A DNA stretch of 64,000 nucleotides, taken from Bradyrhizobium neotropicale. GTDB lineage: Bacteria > Pseudomonadota > Alphaproteobacteria > Rhizobiales > Xanthobacteraceae. The notes beneath the pieces were generated by a model. The model was not told the DNA's origin and searched no databases. It was given only the letters and a program-made list of their open reading frames with translations. Positions 18,696 through 27,915 of the stretch are shown in pieces. Positions within the stretch are counted from its first letter, which is position 1, and each line of letters begins with the position of its first letter. Location: contig NZ_LSEF01000090.1 of assembly GCF_001641695.1 (NCBI RefSeq), forward strand, positions 216,725 to 280,724. The letters are read 5' to 3'. The position numbers were made by a program, and so were the translations under genes.

Positions 18696-20387
18696 CTACG
18701 CAGCGCGGACATTGGTCAGGAACCTGCTGACCTCGGTCTTCAGCCGGCTCGAGTCGTTCGACAGCATCTGGGCCGCCGATAGCACCTGCGAGGACGCCGT
18801 CCCGGTCTCGGTCGCGCCGCGCTGCACGTCGGTGATGTTGGACGACACTTGCTGGGTGCCCTGCGCCGCCTGCTGCACGTTGCGGGCGATCTCCTGGGTC
18901 GCGGCGCCCTGCTCTTCCACCGCGGCGGCGATGGCCGAGGAGATTTCCGACAGACGCTCGATAGTCGAGGAGATCTCCTTGATCGCGCCGACCGAGTCGT
19001 TGGTCGCGGCCTGGATGCCGGCGATCTGCTGGCCGATCTCGCCGGTCGCCTTCGCGGTCTGCTCGGCAAGCGCCTTCACTTCGGAGGCCACCACCGCGAA
19101 GCCGCGGCCGGCCTCGCCGGCACGCGCCGCCTCGATGGTCGCATTCAGCGCCAGAAGGTTGGTCTGGCCGGCGATGGTGTTGATCAGCTCGACGACGTCG
19201 CCAATGCGGGAGGCCGCCTTGGAAAGCTCGCTGACGCGGTCGGTGGTGGCGCGCGCCTGACCGACCGCATCGCCCGCCATGCGGGCCGATTCCTGCACCT
19301 GGCGGCTGATCTCGCCGACCGATGAAGCCATCTCCTCGGTCGCCGAAGCCACCGACTGCACGTTGGTGGAGGCTTCCTCCGACGCCGCCGCGACCGTGGT
19401 CGCCATCTTCTGCGAGCGATCGGCGGTCGAGGTCAGCGTCGAGGCGGAGGCTTCGAGCTGGGTCGAGGCGGACGACACGGTCTGGACGATCTCGCCGATC
19501 ATCGTCTCGAATTCGCGGGTGATGTTGTCGACGCGGCGGCCGCGCTCGATCTTGGCCTCGGCATCGTGCGCGGCGGCTTCGTCGGCCGCCTTCTTGGCGA
19601 TCAGCGCCTCCTTGAAGACCTGGAGCACATCGGCCATGGCGCCGATCTCGGTCTTCTCGCCACGGTGCGGGACTTCCGCGGTGAGGTCGCCCTTGCCCAG
19701 CGCCTGCATCGGCTCGACGATGGAGTTGATGCCGCTGGAGACGTCGTGGACGAGATAGAAGCCGACGCCGATGCCCGACAGAACCGCAGCGCCCAAGATG
19801 ATCGCGACGAGGATAAAGGCGTTGTAATAGGTATCGGCGGCATCCGCAGCGGCCTGATCGCCCCCCTTTGTGTTCAGCTCGATGTCCTTTGCCAGGATGG
19901 CGTCGGCTTCAAGCCCGATCTTGTTGACGGTCTTGCTGTTCAGCTCGTGCGCCTCATGCGGGATCTTGCCGGCCTCCTGACGCGACAGCGCCATGACCTG
20001 CTGAGTGCCTTTCTTGTACTCTTCCCAAGTCTTAGACCACTGATCGTACAGAGCGCGCTCCTCGGGCGAGGTGATCATCGTCTCATAGGTCTTGCGGAAT
20101 TTGGCGTTGGACTCGACCACCGTCGCGAGTGTTTTCTCGGCTGCGAGCTTTTCCTCCAGCGTCTCTGCCAGCATGTGCTCGCGGATCACGTTGCGGTAAG
20201 TGATGACGCCCGCACGAAGATCGCCGATCACACGTACGCTGGGCATCCAGCTCGTGGTGATGTCGATCGTGTTGGCGTTCATCGACCGCATCTTCATGAC
20301 GGCGAGCAGGCCCATGCCGCCCATCGCGAAGAGCAGGAACGCCAGGACAGTGATGATCTTGGCGCGAATGGAGATCTTGGCGAACAT
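18696..20387 (-). CDS. Methyl-accepting chemotaxis protein
   Basis: Transmembrane chemoreceptor of 563 residues. TM1 is at about 11-31, a periplasmic four-helix-bundle-type sensor at 32-185, TM2 at about 190-212, then HAMP ([14 protein letters not shown]) and the cytoplasmic signalling domain. The hairpin tip reads [24 protein letters not shown] in two stretches, the CheA/CheW contact. The C-terminus has no CheR-binding pentapeptide. It starts at 20387 ([10 protein letters not shown]); 19 upstream codons in frame look unlike a receptor start. Monocistronic with its own terminator; ligand unknown. Confidence 0.93.
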   Translation of the reverse strand: MFAKISIRAKIITVLAFLLFAMGGMGLLAVMKMRSMNANTIDITTSWMPSVRVIGDLRAGVITYRNVIREHMLAETLEEKLAAEKTLATVVESNAKFRKTYETMITSPEERALYDQWSKTWEEYKKGTQQVMALSRQEAGKIPHEAHELNSKTVNKIGLEADAILAKDIELNTKGGDQAAADAADTYYNAFILVAIILGAAVLSGIGVGFYLVHDVSSGINSIVEPMQALGKGDLTAEVPHRGEKTEIGAMADVLQVFKEALIAKKAADEAAAHDAEAKIERGRRVDNITREFETMIGEIVQTVSSASTQLEASASTLTSTADRSQKMATTVAAASEEASTNVQSVASATEEMASSVGEISRQVQESARMAGDAVGQARATTDRVSELSKAASRIGDVVELINTIAGQTNLLALNATIEAARAGEAGRGFAVVASEVKALAEQTAKATGEIGQQIAGIQAATNDSVGAIKEISSTIERLSEISSAIAAAVEEQGAATQEIARNVQQAAQGTQQVSSNITDVQRGATETGTASSQVLSAAQMLSNDSSRLKTEVSRFLTNVRAA

Positions 20388-20555
20388 AATCGGGTCTCTT
20401 TGCGTTGGACGCGTTGGCGCGTCCTGGAAATGGCGATCAACCAAAAGGATCGGCGCCGTTATCCAACAACAAAGCGACTGAGCAGTTGTTAACTACGACT
20501 CCGTACGACTACCGAAGCCGAAAGAAATGAACAGGCGGCTAAGAAGGCCCTGCGC

Positions 20556-21833
20556 TCAGCGCATGAGCCTAAGCGCGTCCGAGAAAAACTCCGGTCCACC
20601 GAAATTGCCCGACTTCAACGCGAGCAGCATATCGCCGGCATCAGAGCCAACTGCGCGCAACACAGGCACACCAGCGGCGATTTCTACTCCCACGAGAAAT
20701 CCGGGAATCCTCAACCGGTCGACCACCGCGCCGGATGTCTCGCCGCCTGCGACGATCAGACGCCGCACGCCCGCCTGCACAAGGCCTTCCGCGATATCGG
20801 CCATGGTTTGCTCGATGGCGTGACCGGCCGCGTCGCGGCCGTGACGCGCCTGCAGTGCTGCGACCTGATCCGGTGTCGCGCTCGACGCGATCAGGACCGG
20901 GCCGTCGGCAAGCCGCGGCGTCGCCCACGCCAGCGCACGCTGCGCTTCGTCCTTCCCCGTAATAATACGGTCCGAGTCGAGATGTAACACCGGCATGACA
21001 GCTTCGGCCTTGGCGATCTGCTGGAGCGTCGCCTGCGAGCAGCTTCCGGCAAGACAAGCCGCGGGTCCGCCGACCGCGGCGCCCTCCGCGCTGCCGGCCG
21101 AGGCCGATTTGACCTTACCTGTCGACACCAGCGCCCGCGCCAGCCCGAGGCCGATGCCGGAGGCGCCAACCGACAGCGTGTGTTCGGCGGCGACGAGACC
21201 GATGGTCTCGAGATCGCGGTCGAACACGGCGTCGATGATCGCCGCGCCGATGCCCCTGCCCGAAAGCTCGGCCAGCCGCGCCCGCACGGCATCGACGCTG
21301 CGCGTGACGGCCGCGAGGTCGACGAGGCCGACTTGCGCCTTGCTCTGGCGCGCCAGCACCCGCACCAGGTTGGAATCGTGCATGGGGTTGAGCGGGTGAT
21401 CCTTCAGCGGGCTCTCGTTGAGCGGCACGGCGCCGACGAACAGATTGCCCTGGTAGACGGTGCGGCCGGTCTCCGGGAAGGCCGGCGTCACCAGCACGAT
21501 CGCTTCGCCGCAATCGGCGCGCAGCGCATCCATCACCGGGCCGATATTCCCGGCATCGGTGGAATCGAAGGTCGAGCAGATCTTGAACAGCACGTGGTGC
21601 GCGCCGCGGCCGCGCAGCCATGCCTCGGCCGCGCGGGAGCGCGACACGGCGAGACCCGCCTCGATCGAGCGGCTCTTGAGCGACACCACGACGGCGTCGA
21701 CCTCAGGCAGCGCCAGATCATCTGCGGGCACGCCGATGGTCTGCACGGTGCGCAGGCCCGCGCGCGTCAGCGTGTTGGCAAGATCGGAGGCGCCGGTGTA
21801 GTCGTCGGCGATGCAGCCCAACGCAAGAGTCAC
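20556..21833 (-). CDS. otnK: 3-oxo-tetronate kinase (DUF1537 family)
   Basis: Four-carbon acid-sugar kinase of 425 residues that phosphorylates 3-oxo-tetronate at O4 with ATP. The N-terminal DUF1537 domain starts GCIADDYTGASDLANTL, the typical substrate Asp-Asp segment. The C-terminal nucleotide-binding domain has VAGGETSGAVVDRL with the GGETSG signature and ends in ALKSGNFGG. It overlaps otnI by 4 bp (ATGA) and is the last gene of the ltnD-otnI-otnK unit. Known OtnK proteins work with OtnI and OtnC in L-threonate or D-erythronate breakdown; all those partners are adjacent. Confidence 0.93.
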   Translation of the reverse strand: MTLALGCIADDYTGASDLANTLTRAGLRTVQTIGVPADDLALPEVDAVVVSLKSRSIEAGLAVSRSRAAEAWLRGRGAHHVLFKICSTFDSTDAGNIGPVMDALRADCGEAIVLVTPAFPETGRTVYQGNLFVGAVPLNESPLKDHPLNPMHDSNLVRVLARQSKAQVGLVDLAAVTRSVDAVRARLAELSGRGIGAAIIDAVFDRDLETIGLVAAEHTLSVGASGIGLGLARALVSTGKVKSASAGSAEGAAVGGPAACLAGSCSQATLQQIAKAEAVMPVLHLDSDRIITGKDEAQRALAWATPRLADGPVLIASSATPDQVAALQARHGRDAAGHAIEQTMADIAEGLVQAGVRRLIVAGGETSGAVVDRLRIPGFLVGVEIAAGVPVLRAVGSDAGDMLLALKSGNFGGPEFFSDALRLMR

Positions 21834-22612
21834 GGCTTCACTCCTGCATAGGGCTTGAACCAGGCGAGACCGTCGGTGGTCTTGCCGCGCGGATTGTATT
21901 CGCAGCCGACGAAGCCGGGATAGCCAAGCCGGTCGAGTTCAGTGAACAGGAACGGATAGTTCAGCTCCTCGCCATCAGGCTCGTTGCGCGAGGGAATGCT
22001 GGCGATCTGGACGTGGCCGATGATCGGCATCATCTCGCGCAGCCGCATCGTCACGTCACCATGGATGATCTGGCAGTGATAGATGTCGAACTGGAGCTTC
22101 AGGTTGGGGAGCCTCAACTCCTGGACCACGTCGCGCGAGAACCCGAAATCGTTGAGGAAATAGCCGGGCACGTTGCGCGCATTGATCGGCTCGATCACGA
22201 TGTCGATGCCGTGCGGGCCGAAGAACTCCGCCGCCCACGCCACCGACTTGTAAAAGGCCTCGATCGCGAGGCGGTCGCCGCGGTTGGCGATGCCGGCCAT
22301 CAGATGCAGACGCTTGACGCCGGTCGCCTTGGCGTAGGGCAGCGCCGTGTCGAGGCTCTGCTTGAGATCGGCAAAGCGCGCCGGCAACGCCGCAAAGCCC
22401 TTCTCGCCGGCATTCCAGTCGCCCGGCGGCAGGTTGAACAAGGCCTGCGTCAGGCCGTTGCGCTTGAGCCGCTCGCCGACCTCCTCGGCCGGATGCTCGT
22501 AAGGAAAGAGGAATTCGACGGCGGTGAAGCCGGCTTGCGCTGCGGCATCGAAGCGGTCGAGGAACGGTACCTCGGTGAACATCATCGAGAGATTGGCGGC
22601 AAAACGCGGCAT
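21830..22612 (-). CDS. otnI: 2-oxo-tetronate isomerase
   Basis: TIM-barrel isomerase of 260 residues of the hydroxypyruvate isomerase-like family. Metal-ligand segments are IVIEPINARNVPGYF, FDIYHCQIIHGD, VQIASIPSRNEPDGEE and GCEYNPRG. OtnI interconverts 2-oxo- and 3-oxo-tetronate so that the kinase can act. It sits 14 bp after ltnD and overlaps otnK. Hydroxypyruvate isomerase proper is the alternative, but the neighbours favour OtnI. Confidence 0.9.
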   Translation of the reverse strand: MPRFAANLSMMFTEVPFLDRFDAAAQAGFTAVEFLFPYEHPAEEVGERLKRNGLTQALFNLPPGDWNAGEKGFAALPARFADLKQSLDTALPYAKATGVKRLHLMAGIANRGDRLAIEAFYKSVAWAAEFFGPHGIDIVIEPINARNVPGYFLNDFGFSRDVVQELRLPNLKLQFDIYHCQIIHGDVTMRLREMMPIIGHVQIASIPSRNEPDGEELNYPFLFTELDRLGYPGFVGCEYNPRGKTTDGLAWFKPYAGVKP

Positions 22613-22626
22613 TGGAGTCCTCTTGC

Positions 22627-23544
22627 TTACTTGTCGCCGGGAAGCTTCACACCGGTGACCTGCGCATACATCCGCGCCACCGACGCGTCATCGTCGCGGC
22701 CCATGCCGGCGGCAGCCGTCATCAGGAACATCTGCAGCGCGGCGGCTGAGACCGGCACCGGGAATCTGGCCGTGCGCGCCATGTCCTGGATGATGCCAAG
22801 ATCCTTGACGAATATCTCGACCGCGCTGCGCGGCGTATAATCGCCGTCGAGCACATGCGGCATGCGGTTCTCGAACATCCAGGAATTGCCGGCGGAGGCC
22901 GTGATCACCTCATAGACCTTGCGGATGTCGAGACCCTGCTTGGCTGCGAACGCCATCGCCTCGGACGCGGCGGCGATGTGCACGCCGGCAAGCAACTGGT
23001 TGATCATCTTGAAGGCGGCGCCTTGGCCTGCGGCATCGCCGAGCTCGTAGAGCTTTGCAGCCATGGCATCGAGCGCGGCGCGCGCCTTTGCAAAGGCGGC
23101 GGGAGTGCCCGAAGCGAGGATCGTCAGTTCGCCTTGCGCGGCACGCTGCGCACCGCCGGAGATCGGCGCGTCCAGATAATGCCGGCCGGACGCCTCCAAC
23201 TGCTTTGCGAGACGCCGCGCCACATCGGGATCCATGGTGGCCGAGGAGATGAAGACGCTGTCCTTCGGCATGGTCTCGGCGGCACCATCCTTGCCGAACA
23301 GGACCGCCTCGGTCTGCGCGGCGTTGACGACGACGCTGACGACGACGTCAGCGCCCTTGGCCGCCTCGGCCGGTGTCTTGGCGCCCGCGCCGCCGTCCTT
23401 CACGAAGCGCGCCACCGCATCGGCCGAGACGTCGCAGCCGGTGACGGCAAACCCAGCGCGTTTCAGCGAGGTCGCCATGCCAAAGCCCATCGAGCCGAGC
23501 CCGATGACGGCAACGCGCTGATTCTGTGATGTGGAGGCAGACAT
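22627..23544 (-). CDS. ltnD: L-threonate dehydrogenase (beta-hydroxyacid dehydrogenase family)
   Basis: NAD-dependent dehydrogenase of 305 residues. The N-terminal Rossmann motif is GLGSMGFGMA, the substrate motif DAPISGGAQRAAQGELTI is near residue 125, and catalytic Lys lies in FKMINQLLAG. The ATG at 23544 has a GAGG site nine bases upstream; another ATG three codons earlier lies almost on that site and is less likely. LtnD oxidises L-threonate at C2 to give the substrate of OtnI. It heads the minus-strand operon, divergent from otnC with about 105 bp between. A D-erythronate or tartronate-semialdehyde role is possible. Confidence 0.87.
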   Translation of the reverse strand: MSASTSQNQRVAVIGLGSMGFGMATSLKRAGFAVTGCDVSADAVARFVKDGGAGAKTPAEAAKGADVVVSVVVNAAQTEAVLFGKDGAAETMPKDSVFISSATMDPDVARRLAKQLEASGRHYLDAPISGGAQRAAQGELTILASGTPAAFAKARAALDAMAAKLYELGDAAGQGAAFKMINQLLAGVHIAAASEAMAFAAKQGLDIRKVYEVITASAGNSWMFENRMPHVLDGDYTPRSAVEIFVKDLGIIQDMARTARFPVPVSAAALQMFLMTAAAGMGRDDDASVARMYAQVTGVKLPGDK

Positions 23545-23649
23545 GCAACTCATCCTCTGGAACGTTCCCCGATGGCCGGCTTTGGTCGGCGGCCTGGCAA
23601 ACCGAATATCACGGCTTGGCCGCGCTGCCAAAGCATGAGACAAGCGGGC

Positions 23650-24324
23650 ATGACGGCCATGAGCAGTGAGACACGGCTTCGCGAGGACATCTGCCGCTTC
23701 GGACGCTCTTTGTTCGAGCGCGGGCTGACGCCGGGCTCCTCCGGCAATATCAGCGTGAGGCTGGATGCCGGCGGCTGGCTGGTGACGCCGACCAACGCCT
23801 CACTCGGCTTCCTCGATCCGGCGCGGCTGTCGCGGCTGGATGAGCAGGGCCGGCTCGTCTCCGGCGATGCGCCGACCAAGGAAGTTCCGCTGCACACCGC
23901 GCTCTACGACACGCGCGGGGGTGCACGCGCGATCGTGCATCTGCACTCGACCCATTCGGTCGCTCTGTCGATGCTGCCCGAGATCGACCCGCGCGCCGCG
24001 CTGCCGCCGATGACGGCCTATTACCTGATGAAATGCGGTGCCACCGCGCTCGTGCCCTATTATCGGCCAGGTGATCCGGCGGTGGCGGATGCGATCAAGG
24101 GTCTGGCGGGGAAGTATTCGTCAGTGCTGCTCGCCAATCACGGCCCTGTGGTCGCCGGCGACACGCTGGAGGCCGCAGTGTTCGCGACCGAAGAGCTGGA
24201 GGAGACGGCCAAGCTGTACCTGCTGCTGCGGGGGATGAACCCGCGCTATCTGTCGCCCGAGCAGGTGAAGGATCTGGTGAAGGTGTTCGGGGTGAGATTG
24301 CCGGAGCATGAGCACTGGGAATGA
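23650..24324 (+). CDS. otnC: 3-oxo-tetronate 4-phosphate decarboxylase (class II aldolase family)
   Basis: Class II aldolase/adducin-fold metalloenzyme of about 224 residues. It has GLTPGSSGNISVRL, the phosphate-binding segment, metal-binding His pair HLHSTHSVALS, and the later NHGPVVAGDTLEAAVFATEELEETA. OtnC splits 3-oxo-tetronate 4-phosphate to dihydroxyacetone phosphate and CO2. The start is uncertain: ATG at 23635, 23650 or 23659 are all in frame and none has a strong ribosome site. It is divergent from ltnD but clearly part of the pathway. Confidence 0.87.
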   Translation: MTAMSSETRLREDICRFGRSLFERGLTPGSSGNISVRLDAGGWLVTPTNASLGFLDPARLSRLDEQGRLVSGDAPTKEVPLHTALYDTRGGARAIVHLHSTHSVALSMLPEIDPRAALPPMTAYYLMKCGATALVPYYRPGDPAVADAIKGLAGKYSSVLLANHGPVVAGDTLEAAVFATEELEETAKLYLLLRGMNPRYLSPEQVKDLVKVFGVRLPEHEHWE

Positions 24325-24427
24325 CCGATCTCGCGCGGCCTACACCAGGTGAGATAGAGGCAGCGGCCCGTGTTCTCCACGAAGTGGGCTTGCACCATCA
24401 CTGGTGGTTGCCGCGGGCGCTCGCGGA

Positions 24428-24459
24428 GCATCCTTCGAGGCGCGCATCTCAGGATGACG
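24428..24459. repeat. Partial palindrome, family D
   Basis: A degenerate half copy, GCATCCTTCGAGGCGCGCATCTCAGGATGA split over two blocks, resembling the arms at 27788-27881. It lies in the 163-bp gap between the convergent otnC and livF genes. Confidence 0.45.
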
Positions 24460-24487
24460 GTTGCCTGTGTGGAGAGAGCCGTAACGC

Positions 24488-25192
24488 CTACAGCCCCAGA
24501 TACGCCTTGCGCACCTCGGGATTGCCCTTGATCTCCGCCGACGGGCCCTGCAGCAGCACGCGGCCGGTTTGCAGGATGTAGGCGCGGTCGGCGATCTCGA
24601 GGCACTCGGCCATGCGCTGCTCGACGATCAGAACAGTCATGCCGGCGTCGCGGATGCGCTTGACCGCCTGGAAGATCTCGTCGACCAGCTTTGGCATGAT
24701 GCCCTGCGAGGGCTCGTCCAGCATCAAGAGCCGCGGGCGTGTCATCAGCGCGCGGCCGATGGCAAGCATCTGCTGCTCGCCGCCACTTAGCGTCTCAGCA
24801 CGCTGCTCGAGCCGTTCGGACAGGCGTGGAAACAGCTTGAAGACGAGATCGAGCGGCTCCTCGCGATTGGTCTCGCCGCGATAGAGATAGCTGCCGAGGC
24901 GGAGATTGTCGCGCACCGACAGGCGCGGAAACAGGCGGCGGTTCTCCGGCACATAAGCGATGCCGGCGGCGGTGATGTGATGCTGCGCCATGCCCTCGAG
25001 GCGCTTGCCGTCGAACATCACCGTGCCCGAACGCGGGCGCTCCGCGCCGGCGATGGATTTCAGCAGCGTCGACTTGCCCGCGCCGTTGGCGCCGGCGACG
25101 CAGACGATCTCGCCCTTCTCGACCTCGATCGAGACCGCGGAGATCGCGACCAGGCCCTGATAGGCGGTCGTGACTTCATGCACTGACAGCAT
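24488..25192 (-). CDS. livF: Branched-chain amino-acid-type ABC transporter ATPase (LivF)
   Basis: Nucleotide-binding subunit of 234 residues for a high-affinity importer, cytoplasmic face. Walker A GANGAGKST is at residues 34-42, the signature LSGGEQQ is intact and Walker B is LLMLDEPSQG. It ends in YLGL, typical of LivF. Its start overlaps the end of livG by 17 bp. Last gene of the DUF1445-livK-livH-livM-livG-livF operon. Liv-type systems carry many substrates besides branched amino acids, such as amides and aromatic acids. Confidence 0.92.
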   Translation of the reverse strand: MLSVHEVTTAYQGLVAISAVSIEVEKGEIVCVAGANGAGKSTLLKSIAGAERPRSGTVMFDGKRLEGMAQHHITAAGIAYVPENRRLFPRLSVRDNLRLGSYLYRGETNREEPLDLVFKLFPRLSERLEQRAETLSGGEQQMLAIGRALMTRPRLLMLDEPSQGIMPKLVDEIFQAVKRIRDAGMTVLIVEQRMAECLEIADRAYILQTGRVLLQGPSAEIKGNPEVRKAYLGL

Positions 25193-25907
25193 GACGATCT
25201 CCCAGATATGCGCTGATCACCTTGGGATCGCGGACGACCTCAGTGGGCTTGCCTTCGACCAGCACCTTGCCGAGGTCGAGCACGATGGCGCGGTCGACCA
25301 GCGGCATCACGATCTCCATGACGTGCTCGACCATCAACACGGTGATGCCCGCATCGCGCACCTTGCGCACCAGCGCGACGCCGGTCTGCGCTTCGGTCGG
25401 CGTAAGGCCGGTGAGGACTTCATCGAGCAGCAGCAGCTTTGGTTCGGTCGCAAGCGCACGCGCGACTTCGAGGCGGCGCTTCTCGGCGGGCACGAGGTCG
25501 CTCGCGAGCACCTCGGCACGCGCGGCAAGGCCGGTGAAGTCCAACACCTCATACGCCTTGCGGCGGGCCTCGCGCATCACGGTGTTGCGCACCAGCGCTC
25601 CCACGATGACGTTGTCGACCACCGTCATGGTCTCAAAGCTCTTGACCACCTGGAAAGTGCGCCCCACCCCGAGCTGGCAGCGCTCGGCAGCACGCATCCG
25701 GGTCACGTCCTGGCCGTCGAACCAGATTGAGCCCTGGGTCGGCGGCAGGACGCCGGCGATGAGATTGAACAGCGTCGATTTACCGGCGCCGTTGGGTCCG
25801 ATCAGGCCGACGATCTCGCCGCGACCAACCGAGATCGAGACGTCGCTGTTTGCGACGAGGCCGCCAAAGCGCTGCCAGACGCCACGGGTTTCGAGGAGCG
25901 CAGTCAT
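25176..25907 (-). CDS. livG: Branched-chain amino-acid-type ABC transporter ATPase (LivG) with divergent signature
   Basis: Second ATPase subunit, 243 residues. Walker A GPNGAGKST is at 37-45 and Walker B KLLLLDE at 157-163. The ABC signature position reads LVPAE (138-142) instead of the LSYGQ/LSGGQ usual in LivG, and the following segment is VLTGLTPTE rather than PAAGLNP. The protein is otherwise intact and overlaps livM by 4 bp, so it is probably functional. The paired LivF keeps the canonical signature, so one composite ATP site may be weak. Confidence 0.9.
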   Translation of the reverse strand: MTALLETRGVWQRFGGLVANSDVSISVGRGEIVGLIGPNGAGKSTLFNLIAGVLPPTQGSIWFDGQDVTRMRAAERCQLGVGRTFQVVKSFETMTVVDNVIVGALVRNTVMREARRKAYEVLDFTGLAARAEVLASDLVPAEKRRLEVARALATEPKLLLLDEVLTGLTPTEAQTGVALVRKVRDAGITVLMVEHVMEIVMPLVDRAIVLDLGKVLVEGKPTEVVRDPKVISAYLGDRHAVSA

Positions 25908-26890
25908 CGTGTGGCTCCCTTTGCTTTCGCGCGCGAGAACAAGCTCACCAACCCTTGCGGCAACGCCAGCGAGATCAGCACGATCAGCGTACCGTAGACG
26001 ATCAGATCGACGCCGCGTCCGGAGCCGCCGATATAGGAGCGCGTCAGCTCCGTCATAGGGATCAGGATGGCCGCGCCGAGCACCGCGCCCCAGAGCGTGC
26101 CGATGCCGCCGAGCACCGCCGGCAGCGCCATCAACAGCGAGAACTGGAAGCCCATGACGCTTTCGGGATCGATATAGGCGAGATACTGCGCATAGAACGC
26201 ACCGCCGATGGCGACGAGGAAGGCGGAGACGGCGGCCGCACCCATCTTGGAATTGAACACGACGACGCCGAGGCTTTCAGCGGCGTCCGGATTGTCCTTC
26301 ACCGCGCGCCACCAGAAGCCCCATTTGGAATCCTCCAGCCACCAGGTCACGAACCAGGCGAGACAGCACAGCGCCAGCGCGAAATAGAAATACGGCAGCT
26401 TGCTGCGCAGGAACTGGAATTTCAGCCAGCTATCGCCCCGCACCGGAATGGTGATGCCGAGCGCGGCGCCCGCCCAGTCCCAGTTCTGGAACAGCAGCAG
26501 CCCGATCTCGGCGATGACGATGGTCGCGATCACGAAGTAATGACCGCGCAGGCGGAAGAAGGGATAGCCGAGCACCATCGCGATCAGGGCCGCGATCACG
26601 CCGCCACTGATCATGCCGAACCACGGCAGCACGCCGAACTTCGTGAACAGCAGCTCGGTGGTGTAGGCGCCGATGCCGAAATAGAGCGCGTGGCCGAGCG
26701 AGATCTGCCCGCAATAGCCGGAGAGGATGTTCCAGCTCTGCGACAGCGCCGCATACATCAGCGTCAGGATCAGGATGTTCTGGACGTAGACGTCTTTCAC
26801 GAATAATGGCGCAAGCGCTGCCATGACCGCGAGGACGGCGGCGATGATGAGATCGCGGCGGCGCCGCGCGGCAAAATTCTTGTCCATCAC
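25904..26890 (-). CDS. livM: Branched-chain amino-acid-type ABC transporter permease (LivM)
   Basis: Integral membrane protein of 328 residues with about ten hydrophobic helices and the LivM core SWNILSGYCGQISLGHALYFG near residue 50. The cytoplasmic coupling segment GFWWRAVKDNPDAAESLG contacts the ATPase. The C-terminal part MALPAVLGGIGTLWGAVLGA is also typical. It overlaps livH and livG by 4 bp each, indicating tight coupling in one operon. Confidence 0.92.
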   Translation of the reverse strand: MMDKNFAARRRRDLIIAAVLAVMAALAPLFVKDVYVQNILILTLMYAALSQSWNILSGYCGQISLGHALYFGIGAYTTELLFTKFGVLPWFGMISGGVIAALIAMVLGYPFFRLRGHYFVIATIVIAEIGLLLFQNWDWAGAALGITIPVRGDSWLKFQFLRSKLPYFYFALALCCLAWFVTWWLEDSKWGFWWRAVKDNPDAAESLGVVVFNSKMGAAAVSAFLVAIGGAFYAQYLAYIDPESVMGFQFSLLMALPAVLGGIGTLWGAVLGAAILIPMTELTRSYIGGSGRGVDLIVYGTLIVLISLALPQGLVSLFSRAKAKGATR

Positions 26891-27765
26891 ATCGACCCGA
26901 ACAGGCCGCGCGGCCGGATGAAGACGACGAGCAGGTAGACGGCGTAGATGCCGACCGACTTCAGCGACGGCGGCAGCACCAGCGCTGTGACGGCTTCGAC
27001 AAGACCAACGACGATGCCGCCGGCGAAGGCGCCGAACACGCTGCCGAAGCCGCCGAGCGCGACCGTGACATAGGCGATCAGCGCAAAGGACGCCCCGACG
27101 TCGGGATAGATGTAGAAGAACACCGCCATGATCGCGCCGGCAAGACCAACCAGCGCGGCGCCCAGGCCCCAGCCCAGCGCGAACACCCGGTTCTTGTCGA
27201 TGCCGACGAGCGCGACCGCGCCGGGATCTTCACGGGTCGCCTCCAGCGCGCGGCCGAAATCGGTGCGGTTGATGAAGAAGTAGAGGCCGGCAAAGGCCGC
27301 GATCGAGACCAGCGCGCCGATCAGCTGCGGCTCCGGCAGGAAGATGCCGGCCACCGACACCGTCTTGCCACCGAGCCAGGACTGCGGAATGCTGCGGTAG
27401 TCCGGCGTGAAGAAGAACTGTGCGAGCCCGCGCATCACGATGGCGAGGCCGAAGGTCGAGAAGATCTGCACCATGCCGGCGTTGGCCTTGGCGCGCATGG
27501 CAAAGCGCACGATCAATAGATAGACCACCGCCCCAAATATGAAGAGCGCCGCGGCGACCAGCGGCGCCGACAACAAGGGGTCGATCGCGAAGAAGGCGAA
27601 CAGGAAGAAGGTCGCGTACATCGCGATCATCAGGAACTCGCCATGGGCGAAGTTCACGACGTCCATCAGGCCGAAGATCAGCGCGAGACCGACCGCGATC
27701 AGACCGTAGAGCAGCCCCATCAGGAGGCCGCTCGCGAGACTCTGGATAATGGCTTGGGCTGTCAC
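26887..27765 (-). CDS. livH: Branched-chain amino-acid-type ABC transporter permease (LivH)
   Basis: Integral membrane protein of about 292 residues, partner of LivM. It has LIAVGLALIFGLMDVVNFAHGEF near the N-terminus, the coupling segment RALEATREDPGAVALVGID, and YVTVALGGFGSVFGAFAGGI at the C-terminal side. I chose GTG at 27765, which lies five bases from GGGGGAAG. Another GTG at 27780, on that purine tract, is the alternative. Repeat D1 lies just upstream, between livK and livH. Confidence 0.9.
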   Translation of the reverse strand: MTAQAIIQSLASGLLMGLLYGLIAVGLALIFGLMDVVNFAHGEFLMIAMYATFFLFAFFAIDPLLSAPLVAAALFIFGAVVYLLIVRFAMRAKANAGMVQIFSTFGLAIVMRGLAQFFFTPDYRSIPQSWLGGKTVSVAGIFLPEPQLIGALVSIAAFAGLYFFINRTDFGRALEATREDPGAVALVGIDKNRVFALGWGLGAALVGLAGAIMAVFFYIYPDVGASFALIAYVTVALGGFGSVFGAFAGGIVVGLVEAVTALVLPPSLKSVGIYAVYLLVVFIRPRGLFGSM

Positions 27766-27787
27766 TGCATCTTCCCCCACACTCTGA

Positions 27788-27881
27788 CCTCATCCTGAGG
27801 AGCGCGCCCCAGCGCGCGTCTCGAAGGATGGGCCCGCCTCGTCCTTCGAGACGCGGGCTATGCCCGCTCCTCAGGATGAGG
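27788..27881. repeat. Interspersed palindrome, family D (between livK and livH)
   Basis: CCTCATCCTGAGGAGCGC at the left and GCTCCTCAGGATGAGG at the right, with inner CGTCTCGAAGGATG / GTCCTTCGAGACG. Placed between the binding-protein gene and the permease genes of one operon, it may lower expression of the permeases relative to the binding protein, as such hairpins do in other transporter operons (inference). Confidence 0.78.
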
Positions 27882-27915
27882 GCGGGAGCTACTGTCTAAG
27901 CTCCCGCTCTCCGCA

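Noticed and set aside
16830-18782. 650-codon open frame antisense to the RND pump
   Set aside because: Composition is dominated by Arg, Asp, His and Gln, typical of antisense frames in high-GC genes.
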